From Deinococcus radiophilus (GTDB lineage: Bacteria; Deinococcota; Deinococci; Deinococcales; Deinococcaceae): a DNA stretch of 64,000 nucleotides. A program made the position numbers and the translations under genes. Numbering within the stretch: position 1 is the first letter of the stretch; every line of letters starts with the position of its first letter. The stretch is taken from contig NZ_CP086380.1 in assembly GCF_020889625.1 (NCBI RefSeq), forward strand, positions 639,001 to 703,000. The letters run 5' to 3'. The notes beneath the pieces were generated by a model that saw nothing but the letters and a program-made list of their open reading frames with translations, was not told the DNA's origin and searched no databases. Below, piece after piece: positions 56,560-64,000 of this stretch.

Positions 56560-57351
56560 ATGCGTTCTCCCGACTTCCAGACCCTGCGCCTCACCACAGT
56601 TGGTCTAGGTATCGGCGTATTGCTGGCCAGCCTATTGACGCTGGTGGGCTACAGCGGCTTTGGCCTGCCCTTGCTGTTGTTGCTGGCGCTGCTGGGTTTG
56701 GGACTGACGCTCTGGTCCCCTGGCCGCCGGGTGCTGTGGGGCCTCCTGGGGAGCGTGGCTCTGCTGTACGGAGCCGCTCTGTTTACGCCGTTGGTTTCGT
56801 GGGCGTTGGATCAACTCACTGAGGCCCAGGCTCCTGCAGCCGCTGACGCGATCATCGTGCTGGGCGGCGGCCTGAACTGCGCCGAGGCCACGCCCAAGGT
56901 TGCCAGTGCTGCCCGACTGGCGCGGGGTGTGGACCTCTGGCGGACGGGATATGCGGATACGCTGGTCCTTAGTGCTCAGTCGGACGCACTGACCCCGGCA
57001 GGCTGCCCACGCCTGAATGACCTGCTGAGCAAACAATTGAATGACTGGTTCGATACACCACCTGAACTCCTCATCTTGCAGAACGTCACCGATACTGCCG
57101 ATGAGGCCCGCCAGGCCGCAGAGCTGGAAGATCAGCACGGCTGGCAGCGGGTGCTCCTCGTGACTAGTCCCTCTCACTCGGCCCGTGCCGCTGACCTGTT
57201 CCGCTCACAACTGGATGCCGAAGTGTTGAGTGTCCCCGCCGAGGAATGGCGTTTTTCGCTGTCCGGCGAGACGGCTTATGACCGTCTGGTGGGCCTCAAT
57301 GTGGTGATTTATGAGGTACTGTCACGCGCCAAAGCCTGGGCGCTGCGATGA
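56560..57351 (+). CDS. YdcF/ElyC-family envelope protein
   Basis: This 263-residue protein has two or three N-terminal membrane helices (VGLGIGVLLASLLTLVGYSG, LLLLLALLGLGLTLW, GLLGSVALLYGAALFTPLVS) followed by a DUF218 domain: DAIIVLGGGLNCAEA, DTLVLSAQSDALTP, NVTDTADEARQA, and VLLVTSPSHSARAADLFR. Relatives (ElyC, SanA) help in envelope integrity and polysaccharide carrier use. The ATG at 56560 begins MRSPDFQTLRL. It is transcribed divergently from the SDR. Confidence 0.85.
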   Translation: MRSPDFQTLRLTTVGLGIGVLLASLLTLVGYSGFGLPLLLLLALLGLGLTLWSPGRRVLWGLLGSVALLYGAALFTPLVSWALDQLTEAQAPAAADAIIVLGGGLNCAEATPKVASAARLARGVDLWRTGYADTLVLSAQSDALTPAGCPRLNDLLSKQLNDWFDTPPELLILQNVTDTADEARQAAELEDQHGWQRVLLVTSPSHSARAADLFRSQLDAEVLSVPAEEWRFSLSGETAYDRLVGLNVVIYEVLSRAKAWALR

Positions 57352-57357
57352 TGCGGC

Positions 57358-57543
57358 ATGCACCAGGCAGCGCTAGGCGAACATTATCTGACCGACGCCC
57401 GGCAGCGGATGCGGGCGCTGCGTGACGTGGGGGAGCGGACCCTGACCCAGTTGCCGGAAAGCAGACAGCACCATACCGCGCGGCGCAAGTGCCGAGGACA
57501 ACCGCCAGATGCAGCAGCGCAGGCAAATCAGGGCAGAAGCTGA
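57358..57543 (+). pseudogene. Remnant of a DUF1572 (DinB-like) gene
   Basis: The first 33 residues, GEHYLTDARQRMRALRDVGE and RTLTQLPE, match the N-terminus of DUF1572 proteins (usual length about 170), but the frame then drifts into unrelated sequence and stops after 61 residues. In another frame downstream SAEDNRQM may be a further trace. The middle of the gene, including the conserved HLAGN-type helix, is missing, so only a decayed 5' end remains. Confidence 0.55.
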
Positions 57544-57579
57544 GGCCGAGGGGCACTGAAGGATTTTGTCCGTGCTTAT

Positions 57580-57605
57580 AAAAAACCCTCCACGCTGGGG
57601 GAGGG
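57580..57605 (-). terminator. Terminator of glmM
   Basis: The stem CCCTCC / GGAGGG is followed leftward by a TTTTTT run. Confidence 0.85.
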
Positions 57606-57632
57606 AAATTCAATAAGCACAGCAGGTAGGCT

Positions 57633-58967
57633 TCAGCCCGCGCTGCCGCGTTCGCGGACCACGCCCGCCAGCCGTTCGGCCACGTCCATGATCTCGGCGT
57701 GGTCGGGGCCTTCGACCATCACGCGGATCAGGTTTTCGGTGCCGCTGGGCCGCAGGTTCACGCGTCCGCGTCCCGACAGCGCTGCTTCGGCTTCGCTTAC
57801 AGCAGCCTGTACGCGCCCGTCGCCTGCAATGGCTTTTTTATCAGCTACAGGCACGTTGATCAGGGTCTGGGGGAACATCACCAGGTCATCGTGCAGAGCG
57901 TCCAAGGTGGTGTTCAGGGTTTTCATACTGGCGAGGGTGAGCAGCGCCGTCAGCACGCCATCTCCGGTAGGGGAAACGTCCAGAAACAGCACATGGCCGC
58001 TCTGCTCGCCGCCCAGGTCCAGGCCCTTAGATTTCAGGCGTTCGTGCACGTAGCGGTCACCTACGGCCGTACGCTCCAGCGCGATGCCTTCGCTGCGGAG
58101 CCTGACTTCCAGCGCCATGTTGGTCATGATGGTGGCCACCACAGACTCTTCCTTGCGGGCGCGGGCGTTCAGCAGCAACATATGGTCCCCGTGAATGACA
58201 TTGCCGCGCGAGTCCACGAACAGGGCACGGTCGGCGTCCCCATCAAAGGCAATGCCCAGGTCGTAGTCGCCCTCGGCCACGATCAGGCGCAGGTGATCCA
58301 TGTGGGTGCTGCCGCAGCCCCGGTTGATGTTGCGGCCATCCGGCGTGGTGTAGATGGCGAATACGTCGGCCCCGGCAGCCTGAAAGACCTTCGGGGCGAT
58401 GCGGTAGGCAGCCCCGTTCGCACAGTCCAGCGCGATCTTGAGGCCGCTCAGGTCGGGCGCGTACTGCCGCAAGAAGTTGAGGTAGATACGCTCGGCCTCA
58501 GTGTAGTTGGTCACGCTGCCCAGGTCGGTTCCGGTGATTGGCGGCAGGCTGCCCACCTCATCAATCATCCCCTCGATTTCCAGCTCGGTGGCGTCCAGCA
58601 GCTTTTCGCCGTCGAACCCAAAGAACTTGATGCCGTTGTCAGCCGCCGGGTTGTGCGAGGCGCTGATGACCACACCAGCGGTGGCATCCAGGCGGCGGGT
58701 CAGGTAGCTCACGCCAGGCGTGGGCAGTACACCCAGGTGAATTACACCTACGCCCCGGCTGGTCAAGCCAGCGGCCAAGGCAGCTTCGAGCATGTCGCCG
58801 CTCTGGCGGGTATCCTTACCGATCACCACACTGGCGCGGCCCCCGGCCTGGCGCTTGAGCACCTCACCGGCAGCAGCGCCCAGTTTCATGACCCAATCGG
58901 CCGTCAGTGGAGCCTGTCCAGCCACCGAGCGCACTCCGTCGGTGCCGAAATACTTGCGTTCACTCAT
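57633..58967 (-). CDS. glmM: Phosphoglucosamine mutase
   Basis: This 444-residue enzyme converts glucosamine-6-phosphate to glucosamine-1-phosphate for peptidoglycan. Motifs are KYFGTDGVRSVAG, VVIGKDTRQSGDML, the phosphoserine loop VVISASHNPAADNG, the metal loop IAFDGDADRALFVDS, and the phosphate-binding RVNLRPSGTENLIRVMVEG. The start at 58967 (MSERKYFG) is fixed by TATCAT 7 bases upstream; a Met three codons earlier falls in that box. Confidence 0.96.
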   Translation of the reverse strand: MSERKYFGTDGVRSVAGQAPLTADWVMKLGAAAGEVLKRQAGGRASVVIGKDTRQSGDMLEAALAAGLTSRGVGVIHLGVLPTPGVSYLTRRLDATAGVVISASHNPAADNGIKFFGFDGEKLLDATELEIEGMIDEVGSLPPITGTDLGSVTNYTEAERIYLNFLRQYAPDLSGLKIALDCANGAAYRIAPKVFQAAGADVFAIYTTPDGRNINRGCGSTHMDHLRLIVAEGDYDLGIAFDGDADRALFVDSRGNVIHGDHMLLLNARARKEESVVATIMTNMALEVRLRSEGIALERTAVGDRYVHERLKSKGLDLGGEQSGHVLFLDVSPTGDGVLTALLTLASMKTLNTTLDALHDDLVMFPQTLINVPVADKKAIAGDGRVQAAVSEAEAALSGRGRVNLRPSGTENLIRVMVEGPDHAEIMDVAERLAGVVRERGSAG

Positions 58968-58974
58968 GCGGGCC

Positions 58975-58980
58975 ATGATA
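58975..58980 (-). promoter_or_regulatory. -10 box of glmM (leaderless)
   Basis: TATCAT lies 7 bases before the glmM ATG at 58967 and decides between two nearby ATG codons. Confidence 0.6.
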
Positions 58981-59089
58981 GGCCATTAAGTGCAGCAGGG
59001 CGCAGGAGGATGGCACATGGCAGGCCATCCGGGGATTTGGGGAAGGCCACTGTGACTTTGAGACAGACAAGTGCATTTTCCAGCGTCTT

Positions 59090-59701
59090 TTAGCCTTTTG
59101 CTTGTTCCAGTTCCATGCTCGGCGTGGCCGGGGACACCCAGGGGCTGCCCTTCAACACAAAGCGCCAGGGCAGATTGCGCCCCTCCCGGATACCGATGCG
59201 GGCCGTCGTCTGCACCTGATCCGGCAATGTGCCCTCCCAAAGCAGATGCAGCATGGGCTGATCTACCGATGTGTGGGCCACCACTTCGGGCTGAATGCCC
59301 AGGGCGTAGACCAACTTGGCTGGACCGTTGGTCAGGTCACGTTCCCGTACGACTGGGCGGTGCAGCAGCATCTGGTCTATACCGTCTAATGGTTCCAGAG
59401 CGCGGATCAGCACGCTGGCACTGATGCCTTCTTCACGGCAGCTGACTTGTAATAGTGGGTGGCCGTGGGCAGTCCAGAACAGCCATTGCCCTGGCGCAAT
59501 ACTCATCTCGGCGCTGCGGGCTGCGTGGAAGCGCCCGGCGGTGCAGGCCGGGTCACGCGGGCAGTCGTAGGCTTCGGTTTCTACGATGCGTCCGGTCATC
59601 CGTTCACCGTAGCGGTCGGTATGAACCAAGGTGGCTCCCAGCAACTCACGGGCGACCACGACCGGATCACGCTCAAAGAAGGTTGGCGTGAGTCGAGTCA
59701 T
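59090..59701 (-). CDS. 3-methyladenine DNA glycosylase (AAG/MPG type)
   Basis: This 203-residue base-excision enzyme removes alkylated purines. The N-terminus MTRLTPTFFERDPVVVAREL and the catalytic Glu in RIVETEAYDCPRDPAC are typical. LIRALEPLDGIDQML and LTNGPAKLVYALGI match the second half. Some positions usually kept in the family (the ASH and GRT motifs) are changed to CTAGRFHAAR, so substrate range may differ. The start at 59701 overlaps the gene upstream by four bases, and an upstream long frame is rejected because it would cross that gene. Confidence 0.9.
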   Translation of the reverse strand: MTRLTPTFFERDPVVVARELLGATLVHTDRYGERMTGRIVETEAYDCPRDPACTAGRFHAARSAEMSIAPGQWLFWTAHGHPLLQVSCREEGISASVLIRALEPLDGIDQMLLHRPVVRERDLTNGPAKLVYALGIQPEVVAHTSVDQPMLHLLWEGTLPDQVQTTARIGIREGRNLPWRFVLKGSPWVSPATPSMELEQAKG

Positions 59702-59946
59702 CTGGCTTGGGCGTTGACTCGCCGCTCTCGCGCCAACCGCAGCAGATGCCAGACGTTCACTCCAGCTCCAAAGATATTCATGATGGCCACCGGATACGCT
59801 CCGATCCACAGACCATAGATGGCGAACAGGATACAGCCGATCAGGTTGATAATCCGGAGGCGGGACATATCGCTCATCAGCAGAGACGTCCCTACAAACA
59901 CCGAGGCAGCATACCCAACCCATTCCGAAGCGGGAATTCCAAACAT
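59698..59946 (-). CDS. YgjV-like small membrane protein
   Basis: The protein has 82 residues and three hydrophobic segments (SEWVGYAASVFVGTSLLM, RIINLIGCILFAIYGLWIG, AYPVAIMNIFGAGVNVWHLL). The IGC-FAIYGL-x-IGAYPVAIMN pattern resembles YgjV-type and similar small membrane proteins of unknown function. TACACT (59953-59958) lies 6 bases before the second of two adjacent ATGs (59946), which I take as the start. It overlaps the glycosylase gene by four bases and is probably co-transcribed. Confidence 0.7.
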   Translation of the reverse strand: MFGIPASEWVGYAASVFVGTSLLMSDMSRLRIINLIGCILFAIYGLWIGAYPVAIMNIFGAGVNVWHLLRLARERRVNAQAR

Positions 59947-59991
59947 CATCCAAGTGTAATCACTGGCAGCAGGGTGCGTCTGACCAGACAA

Positions 59992-60012
59992 AGAAAAGCG
60001 CCCTCAGGCGCT
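59992..60012 (-). terminator. Terminator of the first ohr gene
   Basis: The stem AGCGCC / GGCGCT with a 4-base loop is followed leftward by TTTTC. Confidence 0.85.
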
Positions 60013-60032
60013 CAAAAACCCGTTGATGAGAG

Positions 60033-60449
60033 TTACTCCACGCTCACGGTTGTGACCATGTTCCCCTTGGTGGCGCGGGAGTAGGGGCAAACTTCCAGCG
60101 TCTGTTCCATCAGGGCCTGTGCCTGTGCGTGATCCATGCCTGGAAAGTGACCGACCAGTTTTGCGTTGAGGCTAAAGGACACATCGTCCTTCGCCATGCC
60201 CACGGTAGCCGTCACCGTGGTGTCTTCAGGCAGCTTCAGGCCTTGCTGGCGGGCCACCAGACCCAGCGCGCCTTGAAAGCAGGCCCCGTAGCCCGCAGCA
60301 AACAGCTGCTCAGGATTGGTGCCAGGGCCATCATCGCCACCTATTGCTTTGGGCACGCTCAGGTTCAGATTCAGGCGTCCGTCGTCGCTGCTCACGGTGC
60401 CGCCACGGGCGCCCTGGGTTTTTACCGTAGTTTCGTAGTTGTTGCTCAT
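60033..60449 (-). CDS. ohr: Organic hydroperoxide resistance protein, copy 1
   Basis: This 138-residue Ohr/OsmC-fold thiol peroxidase reduces organic hydroperoxides using two cysteines: FAAGYGACFQGAL and LEVCPYSRATKGN. The N-terminal VKTQGARGGTVSSDDGRLNL and GTNPEQLFAAG are typical of Ohr. TACACT (60456-60461) lies 6 bases before the ATG at 60449, and a longer frame upstream is rejected. It stands alone, with its own terminator. Confidence 0.92.
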   Translation of the reverse strand: MSNNYETTVKTQGARGGTVSSDDGRLNLNLSVPKAIGGDDGPGTNPEQLFAAGYGACFQGALGLVARQQGLKLPEDTTVTATVGMAKDDVSFSLNAKLVGHFPGMDHAQAQALMEQTLEVCPYSRATKGNMVTTVSVE

Positions 60450-60518
60450 AGAGCCAGTGTAACCGGCCGGAGCAGTTGGACCCCCAGGTCCTCCACGCAT
60501 AACGGCCCATAAGCTCAA

Positions 60519-60544
60519 GCGCGCCTCTCTGGTCAGGGGCGCGC
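60519..60544 (-). terminator. Probable terminator of the second ohr gene
   Basis: The strong stem GCGCGCC / GGCGCGC (60519-60525 with 60538-60544) is followed leftward only by TTGAGCTT, so termination may be partial. Confidence 0.6.
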
Positions 60545-60568
60545 CGGGATGAAGAAGGGAAGCGGACT

Positions 60569-60982
60569 TTAAGCTCCAGACACCTGAATTTCAGCGTTCT
60601 GGGTGGCCCGTGTAATGGGGCAGACCTTCAGGGTTTCGTCCAATAAACGCTGTAGTTGCTCACCTTTCAGGTCGCTGTTTTTGACCGTGATCGTGATTTT
60701 GAAATCGTAGGCATCCCCGTTTTCATGGAGTTCCAGCTGGGTCTGCACCTCGGTATTGGGTGACAAGCTCACTTCCAGCCGCTTGCTGACGATGCCCATC
60801 GCTGCTTGAAAACAAGTGGAATAGCCCGCTGCCAGCAACTGCTCAGGGTTGGTTCCGTCGCTGCCTTCGCCGCCCAGTTCAGTGGGAAGGCTGAGCGGCA
60901 GGTCCAGGCGTCCATCATCAGTAGAAACCTTTTCGCCAGCTGCCCCGTAAGCGGTTGCCGTAGCTGTATACAATTTTTGCAT
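60569..60982 (-). CDS. Ohr/OsmC-family peroxidase, copy 2
   Basis: The protein has 137 residues and the same fold as the neighbour: ATAYGAAGEKVSTDDGRLDL, LLAAGYSTCFQAAMG and LKVCPITRATQN hold the two catalytic cysteines. It is only moderately similar to copy 1 and so is a diverged paralog rather than a recent duplicate. The ATG at 60982 is chosen because TACACT lies exactly 6 bases upstream (60989-60994), with TTCATA 17 bases further up as a possible -35; nine extra residues would cross the promoter. Confidence 0.9.
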   Translation of the reverse strand: MQKLYTATATAYGAAGEKVSTDDGRLDLPLSLPTELGGEGSDGTNPEQLLAAGYSTCFQAAMGIVSKRLEVSLSPNTEVQTQLELHENGDAYDFKITITVKNSDLKGEQLQRLLDETLKVCPITRATQNAEIQVSGA

Positions 60983-61068
60983 ATCAACAGTGTAAGTTTG
61001 CTCTGTCATGATATGAAGGGGGGCGCCTTATTCTGTTCTTGGCGGAGTACACATGGCGACATACGAAA

Positions 61069-61093
61069 AGCGCCTGACTTGGTGTCGGGCGCT
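61069..61093 (-). terminator. Terminator of the crp-like gene
   Basis: The stem AGCGCC-x-GAC / GTC-x-GGCGCT is followed leftward by TTTTC. Confidence 0.8.
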
Positions 61094-61114
61094 CATCAGT
61101 GGTTACAGTTTGGC

Positions 61115-61741
<627 letters not shown>

Positions 61742-61810
61742 AGATGCCTCCTGTGACACCCGGTAAGCGCGGGGCTAAGAGGGAATGAGAGACAGAACCC
61801 ACGTCTGTCT

Positions 61811-61867
61811 ATTGAGAATCATTCCCAGTACTGGAATAAGTGTACACCTTGGTCACAATTTTGTAAA
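61811..61867 (-). promoter_or_regulatory. Promoter of the crp-like gene with a Fur-like site
   Basis: TTTACA (61862-61867) and TACACT (61839-61844) are separated by exactly 17 bases. Downstream of the -10, GAATCATTC within ATTGAGAATCATTCCC (61811-61826) resembles a Fur-type box. The leader to the ATG is about 95 bases. Confidence 0.6.
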
Positions 61868-62050
61868 CAATTTTGTTGAGGAAATAGAACTTCATCACAC
61901 ATTAATTCTGTCAAGGGCGAAATTTCCCCAGGCCATTTTTCAATTCTACCGGGTCTGAACGGGACAATGTGGTAAGGAAGACGTTGTCTAAGAACGCCTA
62001 AATCATGATCTCAGGCAGGGGGAACCAAACAGAAAAATACACAAGAAATA
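61868..62050. other. AT-rich spacer between the crp-like gene and gyrA
   Basis: About 180 bases, less GC-rich than the surroundings. Apart from the crp-like promoter to its left and the gyrA terminator to its right, I see no gene or clear site. Confidence 0.3.
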
Positions 62051-62073
62051 GCCCTGCTTAGATCAAGCAGGGC
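62051..62073 (-). terminator. Terminator of gyrA
   Basis: The perfect 9-bp stem GCCCTGCTT / AAGCAGGGC with a 5-base loop is followed leftward by TATTTCTTG. Confidence 0.75.
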
Positions 62074-62090
62074 CAATGAAGTGGAGAAGA

Positions 62091-64000
62091 TTACAGCTCG
62101 TCTTCGCGGCGGATGGGGAAAGCACTAATCACGCAGTCGTCGCCGTTTAGGTTGATGACCTTGACACCCTGGGCATTGCGGCCAGTGACGCGTACTTCTT
62201 CCACGCGGGTGCGGATGACCAGACCCCCACGGGTCAGCACCATCAGTTCTTCATTGCCGTCTACACGGGCCAGCGTGACCAGCTTGCCGGTCTTGGGGGT
62301 CACGTCCAGCGTGATCACGCCCTGGCCGCCGCGTCCCTTGCTGGGATAGTCGCTGATGGGTGTGCGTTTGCCCAGGCCGTACTCACTGACCGCCAGTAGC
62401 TCATGGTCTGCACCTTCAGGAACCAGGGCCATGCTGACCACTCGGTCATCTCCCTTCAGGCGAATCCCGATCACACCCTGGGTGGCGCGGCCCGTATCGC
62501 GCACTGCCGAGGCCTCAAAGCGCATGGCCTTGCCGCTCTGGGTGGCCAGCACGATGTCACTGCCATTTTTCACGATGCCTACGCTGATCAGTTCGTCATC
62601 ATCCTGCAGATTGATGGCGATCAGGCCCGCCGAGGTGATGTTGCCGTAGTCGGTAATCAGGCTGCGTTTGACCATGCCGTTTTTGGTCGCAAAGACAAAG
62701 CTGCCGTCTTCGTCGAAACCCTTGATGCTCTGCACCGACGCAATATTTTCGTCATCGCGCAGCGAGGGCAGCAGATTGCGGATATGCGAACCTTTGGCGT
62801 CGCGGGCAGCTTCGGGCAGATCGTAAATTTTCTCGTGGAAGACCCGGCCCTGATCCGTAAAGAACAGCATGAAGTCGTGCGTACTGCCTACGAACACGCG
62901 GGTGTTCACGTCTTCTTCGCGCAGTTTGCCGCCACGTGAACCGCGTCCACCACGCGACTGGGCGCGGTACGAGTCCAGCGGAGTGCGCTTGAGGTAGCCT
63001 GCCTCGGTCATGGTGATGACCATGTCCTCTACGGCAATCAGGTCCTCTTTGGAAATGTCTTCTTCAAGGTCGGTGATCACGCTGCGGCGCTCGTCACCGT
63101 AGCGGTCACGGATGTCGCGGATCTCCTTTTTGATCTCGCGCCACAGCAGCTTTTCGTCGCCCAGGATCGAGCGCAGGCGGGCAATCAGCGTTTGCAGCTC
63201 GTCGAACTCGCCGGTCAGCTTCTCGCGCTCCAGCCCCACCAGGCGTTGCAGGCGCATATCCAAAATGGCCTGGGCCTGAGGCTCGGACAGCTCAAAGCGG
63301 GCCATCAGCGCGTCACGGGCCTCACCGCCAGTGTTGCTGGCGCGGATCAGCGCGATCACTTCGTCAATGTGGTCCAACGCCTTGATCAGACCTTCAAGGA
63401 TGTGGGCGCGCTCCTCGGCTTTGCGCAGTTCGTATTGGGTACGGCGGGTCACCACTTCCTGACGGTGGACTAAGAAATAACGCATGGTGTCCAGCAGCGG
63501 CAGCACCCGCGGCTCACCGTTGACGATGCTCAGGTTCATCACCGTAAAGGTGCTTTGCAACTGGGTGTATTTGTACAGCTGGTTCAGCACCAGGGTCGGA
63601 ATCGCGCCGCGCTTGAGTTCCACCACGATGCGTACCGGCTCTTTGCGGTCCGATTCGTCGCGCAGGGCCGAGATATCGGGGATTTTGCCTGCCTTGTACA
63701 TTGCCGAGATGGTCTGAATCAGATTGGTCTTGTTCACCTGATAGGGAATCTCGGAAATGATGATCTGCGAGCGGTTGTTCTTCTCGTCGATGCGGGCCTT
63801 GCCGCGCACCTTGAGGCTGGCGTGCCCGGTGGTGTAGGCGTCCTGCACGCCCTGTTTGGCAATGCGGCCCCCAGTGGGAAAGTCGGGGCCGGGGACATGC
63901 TCCATTAGATCCAGCAGGGTCATGTCTGGCCGGTCAATCAGCGCCAATAGACCGTTGCAGATCTCCGTGAGGTTGTGCGGCGGAATGTTGGTCGCCATGC
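62091..64000 (-). CDS. gyrA: DNA gyrase subunit A (C-terminal part)
   Basis: The C-terminal 636 or so residues of GyrA are present; the N-terminus with the active Tyr is outside the window. The segment [20 protein letters not shown] is the usual one after the breakage-reunion core. The GyrA box [13 protein letters not shown] (the QRRGGKG-type motif that sets gyrase apart from topoisomerase IV) lies before the beta-pinwheel blades ([20 protein letters not shown] and repeats). The short C-terminus ends FPIRREDEL. Any promoter lies outside the window. Confidence 0.95.
   Translation of the reverse strand, partial: MATNIPPHNLTEICNGLLALIDRPDMTLLDLMEHVPGPDFPTGGRIAKQGVQDAYTTGHASLKVRGKARIDEKNNRSQIIISEIPYQVNKTNLIQTISAMYKAGKIPDISALRDESDRKEPVRIVVELKRGAIPTLVLNQLYKYTQLQSTFTVMNLSIVNGEPRVLPLLDTMRYFLVHRQEVVTRRTQYELRKAEERAHILEGLIKALDHIDEVIALIRASNTGGEARDALMARFELSEPQAQAILDMRLQRLVGLEREKLTGEFDELQTLIARLRSILGDEKLLWREIKKEIRDIRDRYGDERRSVITDLEEDISKEDLIAVEDMVITMTEAGYLKRTPLDSYRAQSRGGRGSRGGKLREEDVNTRVFVGSTHDFMLFFTDQGRVFHEKIYDLPEAARDAKGSHIRNLLPSLRDDENIASVQSIKGFDEDGSFVFATKNGMVKRSLITDYGNITSAGLIAINLQDDDELISVGIVKNGSDIVLATQSGKAMRFEASAVRDTGRATQGVIGIRLKGDDRVVSMALVPEGADHELLAVSEYGLGKRTPISDYPSKGRGGQGVITLDVTPKTGKLVTLARVDGNEELMVLTRGGLVIRTRVEEVRVTGRNAQGVKVINLNGDDCVISAFPIRREDEL

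Noticed and set aside
57699..59093. Open frame of about 464 codons antisense to glmM
   Set aside because: Shadow of glmM; composition and motifs support only the minus-strand gene.

Overview
The window reads as chromosomal DNA of a Deinococcus. The reasons are the gene set (a poxvirus-type topoisomerase IB, an LEA-like protein, a Thermus/Deinococcus-type rpoB-rpoC pair, DUF2721, DUF2259 and DUF1517 proteins, a CRP-family regulator), the high GC content, and the start-site architecture. At about 20 genes a TANNNT -10 box lies only 5 to 9 bases before the start codon with no Shine-Dalgarno sequence, the leaderless arrangement known to be common in this genus. A minority (rpoB, rpoC, rnr, the CoA-binding gene, the crp-like gene) carry clear Shine-Dalgarno sites. 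I see no rRNA, tRNA or CRISPR array. I assign the genus by inference and do not name a species.

Layout. 1-4620 is an insertion-sequence graveyard: a gene-end fragment, a complete IS982 element, a frameshifted IS3-type transposase, an IS3 orfB with its slippery site but only the tail of orfA, a frameshifted IS4-family transposase bounded by 45-bp direct repeats, and an isolated IS3 orfA. The last one cuts off the front of an O-antigen ligase/polymerase gene, followed by a putative lipoprotein. 5600-9770 holds ffh and the shikimate operon aroK-aroB-aroQ-GNAT. 9858-12385 holds a 56-residue membrane protein, a small TA-flanked repeat, an IS630 element and an S8 protease whose stop codon the IS630 entered. 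12521-19061 holds an App1-type phosphatase, an unusually long RNase R, a second copy of the repeat, and exonuclease III. 19101-26554 holds a 601-residue unknown, a membrane Ser/Thr kinase with a beta-propeller sensor, a YczE-type membrane protein, an SDR and small envelope genes. 26671-34917 is rpoC-rpoB. 35286-40545 carries a CoA-binding protein, hemL, a membrane-anchored LEA-like protein, DUF1517 and PAP2. 40666-46330 is signalling: a four-GAF/PAS histidine kinase, a NarL-type regulator, and a GGDEF-EAL protein. 46422-57543 has aat, topoisomerase IB, a LysM-M23 peptidase, a broken nhaC, a PP2C phosphatase, recG and envelope genes. 57633-64000 has glmM, an alkyl-base glycosylase, two Ohr peroxidases, the crp-like regulator, and the C-terminal part of gyrA running off the edge.

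The genes fall into information processing (ffh, rpoB, rpoC, rnr, aat, gyrA), DNA repair (xth, recG, topoisomerase IB, Mpg), oxidative and desiccation defence (two Ohr, LEA-like, CRP-like), envelope building (glmM, M23, PAP2, YdcF) and phospho- or cyclic-di-GMP signalling. The most unusual observation is that three TA-targeting insertions in this GC-rich DNA appear to have landed on functional TA steps: two in stop codons and one in a -10 box. In each case the target duplication or element end keeps the signal working.
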